Notes: generated from the sequence alone by a model not told the origin. A stretch of 32,193 nt of DNA from JADFUS01 sp964368765 (GCA_964368765.1 CAYJCU010000015.1:1-32193), one strand, 5' to 3'; positions 1 through 9,486 are shown, counted from the stretch's first letter. Program-made: numbers and translations.

Positions 1-84
1 TAATAAAGGGTAATGAACAACTATTATTAGGTCGTAACTGATTGAAATACAGATTCAATATAGTTTTGCGACTGCCCCAATAAA

Positions 85-118
85 AGTAGTTTGATGAAAT
101 CATTTTCATCAAACTACT
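85..118. terminator. Hairpin, probable terminator of an off-window gene
   Basis: A perfect 15-bp inverted repeat (85-99 with 104-118) has a 4-nt TCAT loop. It lacks a U-tract, as many hairpins at Bacteroidota gene ends do. It probably closes a plus-strand gene to the left of the window; bases 1-84 show no convincing coding sequence. Confidence 0.6.
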
Positions 119-178
119 AATAATTATCTAAATGTCAAAATGTTACAGCTGTTTTATCAGCTATCTATTACCATAATA

Positions 179-229
179 CCCATAAAACAGAGCCTAGAAT
201 CAAAATGATTCTAGGCTCTGTTTTATGGG
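179..229 (-). terminator. Strong hairpin terminator of valS
   Basis: A perfect 23-bp inverted repeat (179-201 with 207-229) with a 5-nt AAAAT loop starts 12 nt beyond the valS stop codon. An A/T run inside the stem makes it usable in both directions, so it can also stop readthrough from the left. Confidence 0.85.
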
Positions 230-241
230 GTTATTAGATTG

Positions 242-2866
242 CTATTTTGAAAGCTCCTCTATCTGCTCTTGTAAAATCTTTATCTTCTGTTCTGCATCAC
301 GTTTCTTTGCCTCTTCAAGTGCTACCACATTTTGAGGTGCGCCCGAAACAAATTTCTCATTAGATAACTTCTTCATAACAGATGTTAAGAAACCTTGTGT
401 GTACTCTAGCTCTGTTGTTAATTTAGCTATCTCCTCCTCTTTGTTGATATTGCTACCAAGCGGAACAAAATACTCTGTTGTGCGAACAATGAACGATGCC
501 GCATTAGCTACCTTATCTGTTGTGTTGTTAATAGCTGAGATATTGCCCATCTTTTTAACAATCTCTGCGCCATACATTGTATCTACCTCAGTTGAGATAA
601 ATAGCTCTAATTGCTCTTTATTTGCTATATTGCGCTCTTTACGTATAGTTCTAACATTAGATACTATCTCTTTAGCCTCTTCAATATTAGATAGGCATAT
701 TAAATCAACAGCCTCTGGTTGTGGTTGAGACTCTAACGAGATACTCTCACCCTCTCCACGCTCACTTATTAAGTGCCAAAGCTCTTCAGTGATATATGGC
801 ATAAATGGATGAAGTAGTTTTAATAACTTATCAAAGAAACCGATAGTTTGGTTATATGTCTCTCCATCTATTGGTGAACCATACTCTGGCTTAACCATCT
901 CAAGATACCAACCTGAGAACTCATCCCAGAATAGTTTATAAAGTGCCATAAAGGTCTCAGAGATACGGAAATCCGTCATATTAGCCTCGCACTCCTCTAT
1001 ACTACGGCTAAGAACTGAGTTAAACCACTCAATAGCTATCTTGCTACTCTCAGGCTGCTCTATGCTATCATCCACATTCCAACTCTTAACAAGGCGGAAA
1101 GCATTAAATATCTTATTGTTGAAATTACGCCCTTGTAAACATAGTGCCTCATCATACATAACATCGTTACCAGCTGTTGAGCATAATAACATAGCCACAC
1201 GAACACTATCAGCACCATATTGCGCTATCTGATCAAGAGGGTCAGGCGAGTTACCTAGCTGCTTACTCATCTTTCTGCGCTGTGAATCACGCACTATACC
1301 TGTGAAATATACATTTTTGAAAGGTATCTCTTTACGATACTCCACACCTGCCATAATCATACGAGCTACCCAAAAGAAGATAATCTCTGGTGCCGTTACT
1401 AAGTCATTAGTAGGGTAGTAGTAGTTAATATCTGCATTATCAGGGTTACGGATACCATCAAAAACCGAGATAGGCCATAACCACGATGAGAACCATGTAT
1501 CAAGAACATCTTCATCTTGACGTAAATCACTAAGAGTTAAATTTGGGTTACCGCTCTTCTCAATAGCCTTTACTAATGCCTCCTCTTTAGTCTCAGCAAT
1601 AACATATCCACCCTCAGGTAGGTAGTATGCAGGTATTTGATGCCCCCACCATAGCTGACGTGATATACACCAATCTTTTATACCCTCCATCCAGTGGCGG
1701 TATGTGTTTTTAAATTTAGGTGGATAGAATTTAATCTCGTCATCCATAACAACATTAAGTGCCTTTGGAGATAGCTCTTTCATATTTAAGAACCACTGCA
1801 TAGATAATTTAGGCTCTATAACAACACGTGTGCGCTCTGATAGACCCACCTTATTAACATAATCCTCTACCTTCTCTAGTAGTCCAGCAGCCTCTATATC
1901 AATAATAATCTTATCTCTTAACTCAAAACGATCCATACCCTCATAGATACCAACTCTATCATTGATAGTACCATTATCATTGAAAATATCAATAGCCTCT
2001 AAGTTATATTTCTCTCCTAGTACATAGTCATTAACATCGTGCGCTGGGGTAACCTTTAAAGCACCCGTTCCGAACTCTATCTCTACATATTCGTCCATAA
2101 TAACTGGTATCTCTCTACCAACTATCGGAACAATAACTTTTTTACCTTTTAGGTGAGCATAACGCTCGTCATTTGGATTAACACATAGACCTGTGTCACC
2201 CAAAATTGTCTCAGGGCGTGTGGTAGCCACCACAACATAGTCATCGCTACCAGCTACCATATATCTTAGGTAGTATAGCTTGCTATTTACCTCTTGATAA
2301 ACAACCTCTTCATCAGATAGTGCTGTTAATGCTGATGGATCCCAATTAACCATACGAACACCACGGTAGATAAGACCCTTCTCATATAAATCAACGAACA
2401 CCTTAATAACACTCTCGCTCATGTGGTCGTCCATAGTGAATGATGTTCTGTCCCAATCACACGACGCACCTAGCTTTTTAAGCTGCTCAAGGATAATACC
2501 ACCATGCTTATGTGTCCAATCCCAAGCGTGCTCAAGAAACTCATCACGTGTAAGAGAGCTCTTATCAATACCCTCACTCTGTAATTTAGCCACCACCTTA
2601 GCCTCAGTAGCTATCGAAGCGTGGTCGGTACCCGGAACCCAACAAGCATTCTTACCCATCATACGTGCTTTACGTACCAACACATCTTGTATGGTGTTGT
2701 TAAGCATGTGCCCCATGTGAAGCACACCTGTTACGTTAGGGGGTGGGATAACTATTGTGAAAGGCTCACGGTTATCTGGTTCTGAGTGAAATATCTTATT
2801 GTCAAGCCAATATTGATACCATTTATCTTCGATTAACGAAGGATCATATTTTGATGGGATTTCCAT
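242..2866 (-). CDS. valS: Valine--tRNA ligase
   Basis: This cytoplasmic class Ia aminoacyl-tRNA synthetase charges tRNA-Val and edits mischarged Thr. The 874-residue length is normal for the bacterial family. Visible landmarks are the PPPNVTGVLHMGHMLN block with the HIGH-type motif HMGH at residues 50-53, the editing domain in the middle (TTRPETILGDTG), WWGHQIPAYY, and the KMSKS-type motif KMSKQ at 532-536. The C-terminal ~65 residues are charged and helical, matching the ValRS coiled-coil tRNA-binding arm. The start ATG opens the standard N-terminal MEIPSKYDPSLIEDKWY. It lies 39 nt downstream of the DUF3467 gene on the same strand, probably in one transcript, and ends at the 179-229 hairpin. 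Confidence 0.98.
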   Translation of the reverse strand: MEIPSKYDPSLIEDKWYQYWLDNKIFHSEPDNREPFTIVIPPPNVTGVLHMGHMLNNTIQDVLVRKARMMGKNACWVPGTDHASIATEAKVVAKLQSEGIDKSSLTRDEFLEHAWDWTHKHGGIILEQLKKLGASCDWDRTSFTMDDHMSESVIKVFVDLYEKGLIYRGVRMVNWDPSALTALSDEEVVYQEVNSKLYYLRYMVAGSDDYVVVATTRPETILGDTGLCVNPNDERYAHLKGKKVIVPIVGREIPVIMDEYVEIEFGTGALKVTPAHDVNDYVLGEKYNLEAIDIFNDNGTINDRVGIYEGMDRFELRDKIIIDIEAAGLLEKVEDYVNKVGLSERTRVVIEPKLSMQWFLNMKELSPKALNVVMDDEIKFYPPKFKNTYRHWMEGIKDWCISRQLWWGHQIPAYYLPEGGYVIAETKEEALVKAIEKSGNPNLTLSDLRQDEDVLDTWFSSWLWPISVFDGIRNPDNADINYYYPTNDLVTAPEIIFFWVARMIMAGVEYRKEIPFKNVYFTGIVRDSQRRKMSKQLGNSPDPLDQIAQYGADSVRVAMLLCSTAGNDVMYDEALCLQGRNFNNKIFNAFRLVKSWNVDDSIEQPESSKIAIEWFNSVLSRSIEECEANMTDFRISETFMALYKLFWDEFSGWYLEMVKPEYGSPIDGETYNQTIGFFDKLLKLLHPFMPYITEELWHLISERGEGESISLESQPQPEAVDLICLSNIEEAKEIVSNVRTIRKERNIANKEQLELFISTEVDTMYGAEIVKKMGNISAINNTTDKVANAASFIVRTTEYFVPLGSNINKEEEIAKLTTELEYTQGFLTSVMKKLSNEKFVSGAPQNVVALEEAKKRDAEQKIKILQEQIEELSK

Positions 2867-2905
2867 AATCTATCTACTATATTTTAGTGTTATCATAAAA
2901 GAGGT

Positions 2906-3208
2906 TTACGCCTCTCCCTTTGTCTTTATTATTGTTTTTCTAGCCTCAATAGGTGGCACATTAATATTTATTGTGCCAAAATTAGCCTCATAGCCTCTTA
3001 AATTCTCTTGTAGTGAAATAAGTAATCTTTTAGCATGCTCTGGAGATAATATAACCCTACTCTTAACCTTTGCTTGCGGTATGCCCGGCATGATACGCAT
3101 AAAATCGAGCACAAACTCAGATGTAGAGTGAGCAATAATAACACCATTTGAGTAGACACCCTCTGCCACCTCTTCACTTATGTTAATATCTATCTTTTTC
3201 TCTTCCAT
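2906..3208 (-). CDS. DUF3467 family protein
   Basis: A small soluble protein of 100 residues from the preferred start. It matches the Bacteroidota DUF3467 pattern: an acidic N terminus, then YSNGVIIAHSTSEFVLDF, MPGIPQAKVKSRVILSPEHA and a GTININVPP tail. Function is unknown. In many relatives the family sits next to rpoC, whereas here it precedes valS. The open frame extends to 3235, but the MEEKK start at 3208 is preferred because a TAnnTTTG promoter box lies at 3225-3232, which would place the transcription start after the longer start codon. A short AGAGG/CCTCT hairpin followed by TTTTAT overlaps its stop codon and could attenuate readthrough into valS. Confidence 0.88.
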   Translation of the reverse strand: MEEKKIDINISEEVAEGVYSNGVIIAHSTSEFVLDFMRIMPGIPQAKVKSRVILSPEHAKRLLISLQENLRGYEANFGTININVPPIEARKTIIKTKGEA

Positions 3209-3224
3209 ATAATTTAATTTTTCG

Positions 3225-3255
3225 CAAATATACACATTTTTTTCTAATTTAGAAA
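3225..3255 (-). promoter_or_regulatory. Bacteroidota promoter for DUF3467-valS
   Basis: On the minus strand, TATATTTG (3225-3232) is a full TAnnTTTG -7 box. It is preceded by TTTC (3252-3255, near-consensus -33) at a 19-nt spacing. The ATG at 3208 lies about 10 nt beyond the expected transcription start. Confidence 0.65.
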
Positions 3256-3273
3256 ATTATCCTTCTGCTCATT

Positions 3274-3299
3274 GTGTGATTTTAATGATTAAATCACAC
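3274..3299 (-). terminator. Hairpin at the 3' end of the efflux operon
   Basis: A perfect 9-bp inverted repeat (GTGTGATTT 3274-3282, AAATCACAC 3291-3299) has an 8-nt loop. It lies 24 nt beyond the TolC-like stop codon. No U-tract follows on the minus strand, so it may act mainly in 3'-end protection. Confidence 0.5.
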
Positions 3300-3322
3300 C
3301 TATAACAGCTTGTATAGCTATC

Positions 3323-4597
3323 TTAATGAGTTATTGTGCCACTTACCATTCCCCCCGATAATCTACATAGTTCTGTGTTTGCCTTTACTATGTCAAATAT
3401 TATGTTTAGGTTATTGTAAGATTGTTGTAGGTATTGCAACTGCACTGCTCTATAATCAAAAGAGTCTATTGCGCCACTCTCAAACTTCTCTTTAGATAAT
3501 TTTAGATTTAACTCAGCCACCTCAGTAGCTCGTTGAGAGATACTATATAACTCTTTACTATAATTATACTCATCTAGCTGCTGCATAAGAGATGCGATAA
3601 TTGTTTGTTTCATCTTCTCTATATTAACCTCGCCTATTTGTGCATTTATCTTAGCTATCTGATGGTTACGCCTAACCATACCCCCTGCAAAAATAGTGGT
3701 AGATAGGTTAATACCCACATAGGGTTGTAGTGATGAGCTACTGCCTGCAAGGTTATATCTTGCCCCGAAGATAGCATCTATTTTAGGCATATAATCGCTC
3801 TTTGCAATATCTATATTTGCCTCTAGCACCATTTGGTTAAGATATTGATTTTTTAGGGTTGTGTTGTTTGTAACTACACGGTCTAGTAGTGTGCCTAGAA
3901 GATACTCTTCATTGGGTACACTAATCTCATCATCTATACTCCATCTGCTACTTATATCTACACCCATAATTAGGTTAATAGTGTAAAGAGCATCTTGTAG
4001 AGCCCTTTTCTGAGATAGATAGTTTTGATAATCATCAAGATATGCACTCTCTGATTGGAGTAAATCATAACGATTTTTGCCACCTAGCTCAAAAGTGGCC
4101 TTATCTCTTTGGTATCTATCTTTTGAGAGTAGATAAACCACCTCATTAATCTCTAATAATCCACGTGTTAGTATATAGTTATTGTAGGCAAGTGTAATAT
4201 CATATATCATATTCTCTATCTGCACAACCTCAGAGCCTTTTGATAGTTGGTACTTATAATCATTTATCATCTTGGTCTTAGATATACTAAAACCATTGAA
4301 TAGTGTTACGCTACCATCAACTGATGCAGAGAAAAGAGCCACAACATCACTCGAACTATCTAATAATTCTTGTGATACATTAAACTGAGAGCTACCAGTA
4401 ATAGTAGGGAGTGCGCCAGCTGCTCCCCATCCTGTCATCTCCTCTGCTGCTTTGCTATCTAGTTTTGAGAGAATCAATCCATAGTTATGTTTCATACCTA
4501 TTGCAATAGCATCGCTTAAAGTTAATCTCTCTTGAGCTAGTGTTGCACCTGATACCATGCAGAGTGCAACAGCCAATATATAAAATCTTTTTATCAT
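3323..4597 (-). CDS. TolC-like outer membrane efflux channel
   Basis: An outer membrane factor that would form the exit duct of the tripartite pump encoded just upstream. The 424-residue protein starts with a clear type I signal peptide (MIKRFYILAVALCMVSGATLAQ). The mature part is rich in long amphipathic helices with the two-fold repeated layout of the OEP family (ALSDAIAIGM-like opening, repeats around residues 25-220 and 225-415). It is shorter than E. coli TolC but normal for Bacteroidota members. The start lies 8 nt after the RND gene stop, so the two are almost certainly cotranscribed. Substrate cannot be told from sequence. Confidence 0.93.
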   Translation of the reverse strand: MIKRFYILAVALCMVSGATLAQERLTLSDAIAIGMKHNYGLILSKLDSKAAEEMTGWGAAGALPTITGSSQFNVSQELLDSSSDVVALFSASVDGSVTLFNGFSISKTKMINDYKYQLSKGSEVVQIENMIYDITLAYNNYILTRGLLEINEVVYLLSKDRYQRDKATFELGGKNRYDLLQSESAYLDDYQNYLSQKRALQDALYTINLIMGVDISSRWSIDDEISVPNEEYLLGTLLDRVVTNNTTLKNQYLNQMVLEANIDIAKSDYMPKIDAIFGARYNLAGSSSSLQPYVGINLSTTIFAGGMVRRNHQIAKINAQIGEVNIEKMKQTIIASLMQQLDEYNYSKELYSISQRATEVAELNLKLSKEKFESGAIDSFDYRAVQLQYLQQSYNNLNIIFDIVKANTELCRLSGGMVSGTITH

Positions 4598-4605
4598 AAT
4601 ATGCT

Positions 4606-7600
4606 CTATCTTATTATTTCTGGTTCTTCTTCTAACTCTCTGTCAATAATATCGCTCATCTTCTTATCTCGGATAGCCACTTCAACACTCTCAGGTGTAA
4701 CATTTTCCACCCCTTTTATTTTAGCTATTAATATAGATACTGAGTTAGAGCATTTAATAAGTATTGGGAAGAAGAAGAGCACGAATAGTGTACCTATAAG
4801 TATTCCGTAACCTAATGATATAGCAATAGGAATAACAAAAGCAGCATCGCTACTTGTCTCTCTGATTAGCGGGAATAGACCTATTGTGGTTGTTGCAGAG
4901 GTGAGTAGTATTGGTCTTAAACGATTTTTACCTGCATCTACTATCGACTCTATAACTGTTTTACCCTCTTTAAGTGCATCATTATAACGAGCTATATATA
5001 CCACCGCATTATTGATAATGGTTCCTGATAGGGCTATCATACCCCAAAGACTCATATTAGAGATAGCTGTATTCTCAATGATATGCCCCCATATAGCAGC
5101 CATAAAAGAGAGTGGTATCATTAATATAATGATAAAACCCTGCGAGAATGAGCGTAGATAGGCAAACAGAATAAGTACTATTATCAAAAATGCTAATGAG
5201 AAATATATTGCTATTGTCTCCATATCCTCGTTAGAACTCTTATACTGCCCTTGGAACTGATATGTTAAGCCTGGATATTTAGCCATAAGTGCAGGCAAAA
5301 TATTCTCTTGTATGTCCTCAAAAATAGGTGTGATGGATGCCTTAGGATCTTTCATATATGCCTCAACACGCAACTCTTTCTTGCCGTTGAAGTGGTTAAT
5401 TTTTGTTACACTTCTTTGGTTTTCAAATTCGCACAACTGAGAAAGGGGGTACTCTCCACCATCTGCCGTGCGTATCTTTAGGTTTTTAAGATCTCCTATG
5501 CTCTTGCGACCCTCTTCTGGGTAACGAACATAAAACCACACCTCATTACGGCCATCCTGAACACGTTGCGCAAGAGTACCATAAAAACCACCTCGTATCT
5601 GCTCCATTATTGAAGAGGGTGTCATGCCTAGAGTGTAGGCAAGAGGTTTTAGTTTAACTAATAACTCTCTATTACCTAATTGGTTATTGTCTATTACATT
5701 GTATAGTGCCTCACGCTTTGCTAACTCAGCTTTAAGCTCAACACTTGCTTGAAATAGTTGTGTGCTATTGCGATTGAATAGACTTATAGAGACAGGTGCC
5801 CCCCAGCGTGAACTAGCACCCACGGCACTCTTATACGCCTCAGGTATAACGCCAATCTCTTTAGCTATATAGCTTTTTATCTCATCACTACTAACAGTAG
5901 AGTTATCTAATCTACGAAGATATACATCCATATCTCCAGCATGCTCTCCTATCTCAGTACCTTGAAAAGCACGACCAGAGGCTGTGTTGATAGATGTTAT
6001 ATATAACTCTTCTCCACGCTCTCTAGCTAGTAGCGTGTCGGCTACACGTGCCTTATGTGCCATATACTCTAGCACTTTAAGAGTGCTCTCTTTATTTGTT
6101 CCGGGTTTCATAGCTAGGTCGATAGCAAAAGACTCTACATTACTAGCAGGGAAGAATAGTAATCCAACTCTTCCACCCATAAACATTCCAGCAGTAATAA
6201 TAAAAATGGCAAAAATAGAGGCTATAACTATCACTTTACGGTTCATTGCCCAGTTGATATATGGCACATAAAGTTTTGTTGCTATCCACTTAATTGCTCT
6301 ATCTATTGTGCCAACAACCTTTCCGATAATTGATTTAGATGATGCCTTATTAAGCACCTTAGGATTAGAAAGATGACTAGGTAGTACAAATATAGCCTCA
6401 ATCATTGAGAAGAAGAGACACAACATAACAACAACAGCCATCTCATACATCATCTCAAGATTACCCTCAATAAATAGAAGGGGCATAAATGCCACTATTG
6501 TGGTTACTGCCGATACAATGATAGAGGATAACATCTCTTTAGTACCTCTGATAGCCGCTACACGTGCTGAGGCTCCTCTCTCAAAGTGCGAGTATATATT
6601 CTCACTAATCACAATTCCATTATCAACCACAATACCAATTACTAGTATCATACCAAATGTTGAAATCATATTGATACTAATACCCATTGTGCTTGCAACA
6701 ATAGCCATACCTAAGAACGACATAGGTATATTCCATGCAACCCATAAAGAGGTGCGAACACTTAAAAATAGTGAAAGAGCAATAATCACTAGTATTATCC
6801 CCGATAAACCGTTTGAGTATAGTATATTCATTGTGCCTGATAGCGTTCTATTCATATCACGCACCACAATAAGTTGCGTGTCGCTATGAGTGTCGTTATA
6901 CTCTTCGACATACGATTTAAGATAGTCTGATGTGGTCTCCAGATTCTCCTCTTTAAGATTCATAACACGGAAAAAGACACTTCTATCTCCATCCACATAA
7001 CTCTCTGAAGGGGTATCCTCAAAACGTTTAACCACCGTTGCTATATCTTTTATCCTAACAGGTGTCCCACTCGGGTTGCTCTTAATAACAATATTCTCAA
7101 TGTCTTTAACCTCAACACTTCTGTTACGTAGGTTGATTTTAACCTGCTCCCTATCACTCTGTATCATACCACCATAAAGATCTATATTATAGCCCTTTAT
7201 GGCATTTGTTATGGCACTGGTTGTTAATCCATATTTCTGTAATTCATCCTCATTAACATCAACAGACATCTCCATACGTGTTGGGATACCACGTAAAGTT
7301 ACCTGCGATACATTACCTGAGGCTATTATCTCATCCTCTATCCTTTGCGCCTCATCTTTTAGACGTATAGGATCGTCATATTTAGCCTTAAGCGAGAAGA
7401 AAAAGGCAGGTGTCATGGTTCGGCTCTTAACCACCCTAGGGGGCTCAGCACCAGCAGGGAAATTGGATATGGCATCAACGGCATTTTTTATATCAAATAC
7501 CACTTTATCCACATCATAACCATTGCGAACCACCACATTAACTGAGGCGTAGTTCTCTTGAGAGTATGAAGAGTGCTCTTTGATACCTGGTACACCACGT

Positions 7601-7815
7601 AGAGAGTTCTCTATAAGTGTAACCACACCCTCTTCCATCTCTTTAGGTGTTGCCCCTTGGTAAGTTACAGATATATTTATACTCTTACTATTTACTATCG
7701 GGAAATATGCCTTATTCATTCTCATAAAAGAGAGTGCGCCCAATATGCCAATAGCAACGATAAAGACGTTAGCATAGAATGGATATTTGACAAAGGCTGT
7801 TATTATCTTATTCAT
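4606..7815 (-). CDS. RND efflux transporter permease (AcrB family)
   Basis: The inner-membrane pump of a tripartite exporter, 1069 residues. A TM helix lies near the N terminus, then a large periplasmic porter loop (about 35-335), six TM helices, a second loop (about 570-860) and a final TM bundle. The TM4 motif reads GIVVDNGIVISENI: the first Asp of the AcrB Asp407-Asp408 pair is kept but the second is Asn. In TM10 the position of AcrB Lys940 is Asn (TIINNAVVYIARYN). This D-N / N pattern fits a non-AcrB subgroup of RND pumps, not damage, since the reading frame is intact throughout. It lies 24 nt after the membrane fusion protein gene and 8 nt before the TolC-like gene. Substrate unknown. 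Confidence 0.95.
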   Translation of the reverse strand: MNKIITAFVKYPFYANVFIVAIGILGALSFMRMNKAYFPIVNSKSINISVTYQGATPKEMEEGVVTLIENSLRGVPGIKEHSSYSQENYASVNVVVRNGYDVDKVVFDIKNAVDAISNFPAGAEPPRVVKSRTMTPAFFFSLKAKYDDPIRLKDEAQRIEDEIIASGNVSQVTLRGIPTRMEMSVDVNEDELQKYGLTTSAITNAIKGYNIDLYGGMIQSDREQVKINLRNRSVEVKDIENIVIKSNPSGTPVRIKDIATVVKRFEDTPSESYVDGDRSVFFRVMNLKEENLETTSDYLKSYVEEYNDTHSDTQLIVVRDMNRTLSGTMNILYSNGLSGIILVIIALSLFLSVRTSLWVAWNIPMSFLGMAIVASTMGISINMISTFGMILVIGIVVDNGIVISENIYSHFERGASARVAAIRGTKEMLSSIIVSAVTTIVAFMPLLFIEGNLEMMYEMAVVVMLCLFFSMIEAIFVLPSHLSNPKVLNKASSKSIIGKVVGTIDRAIKWIATKLYVPYINWAMNRKVIVIASIFAIFIITAGMFMGGRVGLLFFPASNVESFAIDLAMKPGTNKESTLKVLEYMAHKARVADTLLARERGEELYITSINTASGRAFQGTEIGEHAGDMDVYLRRLDNSTVSSDEIKSYIAKEIGVIPEAYKSAVGASSRWGAPVSISLFNRNSTQLFQASVELKAELAKREALYNVIDNNQLGNRELLVKLKPLAYTLGMTPSSIMEQIRGGFYGTLAQRVQDGRNEVWFYVRYPEEGRKSIGDLKNLKIRTADGGEYPLSQLCEFENQRSVTKINHFNGKKELRVEAYMKDPKASITPIFEDIQENILPALMAKYPGLTYQFQGQYKSSNEDMETIAIYFSLAFLIIVLILFAYLRSFSQGFIIILMIPLSFMAAIWGHIIENTAISNMSLWGMIALSGTIINNAVVYIARYNDALKEGKTVIESIVDAGKNRLRPILLTSATTTIGLFPLIRETSSDAAFVIPIAISLGYGILIGTLFVLFFFPILIKCSNSVSILIAKIKGVENVTPESVEVAIRDKKMSDIIDRELEEEPEIIR

Positions 7816-7839
7816 TATATTTTGTAGATTCGTTTTATA

Positions 7840-8973
7840 TTACTCAATGTGAATATCTATAATATTTACTTTCATGCCCTCAACAGGTGTTATGATAGAC
7901 TCTTGAACGATAACGCTATTGTCATCCACTCCACTAATATATGTCCATTCGCCTATTTCATACTCAATATTCACATTTTTTGAGCGTAAACTATTTTCGC
8001 TATCAATCAAATATATCACCCCATTATTCGCTATCGCCTCATTAGGTATCTTGATAACATTAGTAAGAGTGCCAGCAGACAGATTGACATCAACCATCTC
8101 ACCCTCGATAATATTTTTCTCTGAATCAAAAATATGTACATACACATCAACCATCTGTGTGCGTGGCTCTACGTATGATGATACACGCTTAACAGCTCCC
8201 TTGAACTTATCGTCCATACGTGATATTACCTCAGCCTCATCGCCCTCTTTTATTCTGCCCACATCTTCAAGTGATACCGCTACAACAACCTCTAAGCGGT
8301 TAGTAGATGATATAGTACCCAGCTGTGAGTTGGCAGATACAATAGCGCCAACCTCTTTTGTTACCGAAGTGAAGACACCATCAAAAGGTGCGTAAACCTC
8401 ATGTTTATCTAGTGATATTTCTAGTGATATAATATCATAATATTGTGAAATAATGTTATTTGATGCAATATATACCCTCTCTTTACTGCCATTAATCTCT
8501 GGAAGAGGTGGCATCTTCTTCTCAAGAGATATAGAGTTAAAGAAGTTATTCCACTTAGAGTACTCGTCATTTAAATCTAAATTTATATCAGGAAGCACCT
8601 GCGAAATAGTTGTTAGAAACTTACTCTTAGCCGACATCAATCGTGCGTTAATATCGTCTCTGTTTATAGAGAAAAGCAGCTCCCCTTTTTTGAAGGTCTC
8701 TCCCTGTTTTAGGGCTACATCGCCACGCTCTATCCTGCCCCCTACCTCTACACCGAGAGCCACCACATCTTGCGATGCTACACGTGCTGGATAACTAATT
8801 GTAATAGGGAAATCGGCAACCTTCTCTTTTGATGCCTTGATAGACAGAGTAGATGCCGCTTTTGCTCTCTTGCGAGGTTCTGGCTTACTCTGAATGTATA
8901 GATAAGCAATTAAAACTGCACCTGCCAATATCGCTAGTACAATTAAATTGATAATTACTCTGTTTCTCTTCAT
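7840..8973 (-). CDS. RND periplasmic adaptor (membrane fusion protein)
   Basis: A 377-residue HlyD/AcrA-type adaptor that would link the RND pump to the outer membrane channel. It has one N-terminal TM helix (about residues 8-28), a lipoyl half-motif near VEVGGRIERGDVALKQGE, a short hairpin region (about 115-185) and the second lipoyl half at DKHEVYAPFDGVFTSVTKEV. Beta-barrel and membrane-proximal domains follow to the end. It is the first of the three pump genes. The 51-nt gap to ribF upstream has no clear TAnnTTTG box but holds a TGCAATT-cga-AATTGCA palindrome, so it may be transcribed from the ribF promoter or from an unrecognised regulated promoter. Confidence 0.93.
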   Translation of the reverse strand: MKRNRVIINLIVLAILAGAVLIAYLYIQSKPEPRKRAKAASTLSIKASKEKVADFPITISYPARVASQDVVALGVEVGGRIERGDVALKQGETFKKGELLFSINRDDINARLMSAKSKFLTTISQVLPDINLDLNDEYSKWNNFFNSISLEKKMPPLPEINGSKERVYIASNNIISQYYDIISLEISLDKHEVYAPFDGVFTSVTKEVGAIVSANSQLGTISSTNRLEVVVAVSLEDVGRIKEGDEAEVISRMDDKFKGAVKRVSSYVEPRTQMVDVYVHIFDSEKNIIEGEMVDVNLSAGTLTNVIKIPNEAIANNGVIYLIDSENSLRSKNVNIEYEIGEWTYISGVDDNSVIVQESIITPVEGMKVNIIDIHIE

Positions 8974-9007
8974 GATTTTTTATGCTAAATTGTGATTTAA
9001 TATACGT

Positions 9008-9024
9008 TGCAATTCGAAATTGCA
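9008..9024. promoter_or_regulatory. Palindrome between ribF and the efflux genes
   Basis: TGCAATT (9008-9014) and AATTGCA (9018-9024) form a perfect 7+7 palindrome with a 3-nt spacer, directly abutting the ribF stop codon. A second, weaker one (TAAAT-tgtg-ATTTA) lies between it and the adaptor start. These could be a repressor site for the pump genes or a small terminator; the sequence alone does not decide. Confidence 0.35.
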
Positions 9025-9399
9025 TTAATCAAAAATCTCTTTTACTCTCAGGGTGTCACTATTGATTTGACTTTTTAACTCGTCAATAGAGTCAAAACGC
9101 CTCTCTTTGCGTATAAACTCTATTAGAGTTACTTTGAGCCTCTCTCCATATATATCTTTGTCAAAATCAAATATAAACACCTCTAGTAAACGATTTGCTA
9201 ACTCTCCAACTGTTGGATGCGTGCCTATATTTGCTACGCCAATATATTTTGTTTCGGCATAAATTACCTCTGCTGCATATACTCCATTAACCAACTCACT
9301 AAAACTCTCTCCTAACTCTATATTGGCTGTCGGGAAGCCAAATATGCGCCCACGCTTGGCTCCATGAACCACTATGCCATCAATAATTATTTCGTCCAT
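9025..9399 (-). CDS. Riboflavin kinase, single-domain RibF
   Basis: Predicted to phosphorylate riboflavin to FMN with ATP. The 124 residues cover only the C-terminal kinase domain of the usual ~310-residue bifunctional RibF: GRIFGFPTANIEL at 17-29 (nucleotide-binding signature with PTAN), GVYAAEV at 39-45, LEVFIFDFDKDIYGERL at 72-88 and RKERRFDSIDEL at 97-108. The N-terminal FAD synthetase (FMN adenylyltransferase) domain is absent. It is not simply out of frame upstream: a TAnnTTTG promoter box lies 24 nt before the ATG, and divergent sequence begins soon after. Whether an adenylyltransferase is encoded elsewhere cannot be seen. It reads toward the efflux operon with a 51-nt gap. Confidence 0.88.
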   Translation of the reverse strand: MDEIIIDGIVVHGAKRGRIFGFPTANIELGESFSELVNGVYAAEVIYAETKYIGVANIGTHPTVGELANRLLEVFIFDFDKDIYGERLKVTLIEFIRKERRFDSIDELKSQINSDTLRVKEIFD

Positions 9400-9422
9400 C
9401 CTTTTTTATATAAAAACAACTG

Positions 9423-9463
9423 CAAAGATAATAATATTTTGTCAGCAATAAAATATTATCATC
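9423..9463 (-). promoter_or_regulatory. ribF promoter box with overlapping inverted repeat
   Basis: TATCTTTG on the minus strand (9423-9430) is a full -7 box about 24 nt before the ribF ATG; no convincing -33 TTTG is seen. An imperfect inverted repeat (9427-9440 with 9450-9463, one mismatch in 14) overlaps the box and its upstream region. It is AT-rich, so it could be chance or an operator. Confidence 0.5.
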
Positions 9464-9486
9464 AAAATTTAATTCGTGCGTTTACC

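Noticed and set aside
399..8794. Several plus-strand open frames opposite valS and the efflux genes
   Set aside because: They lie antisense to well-supported genes, have no promoter boxes and their products look like reverse-frame shadows.
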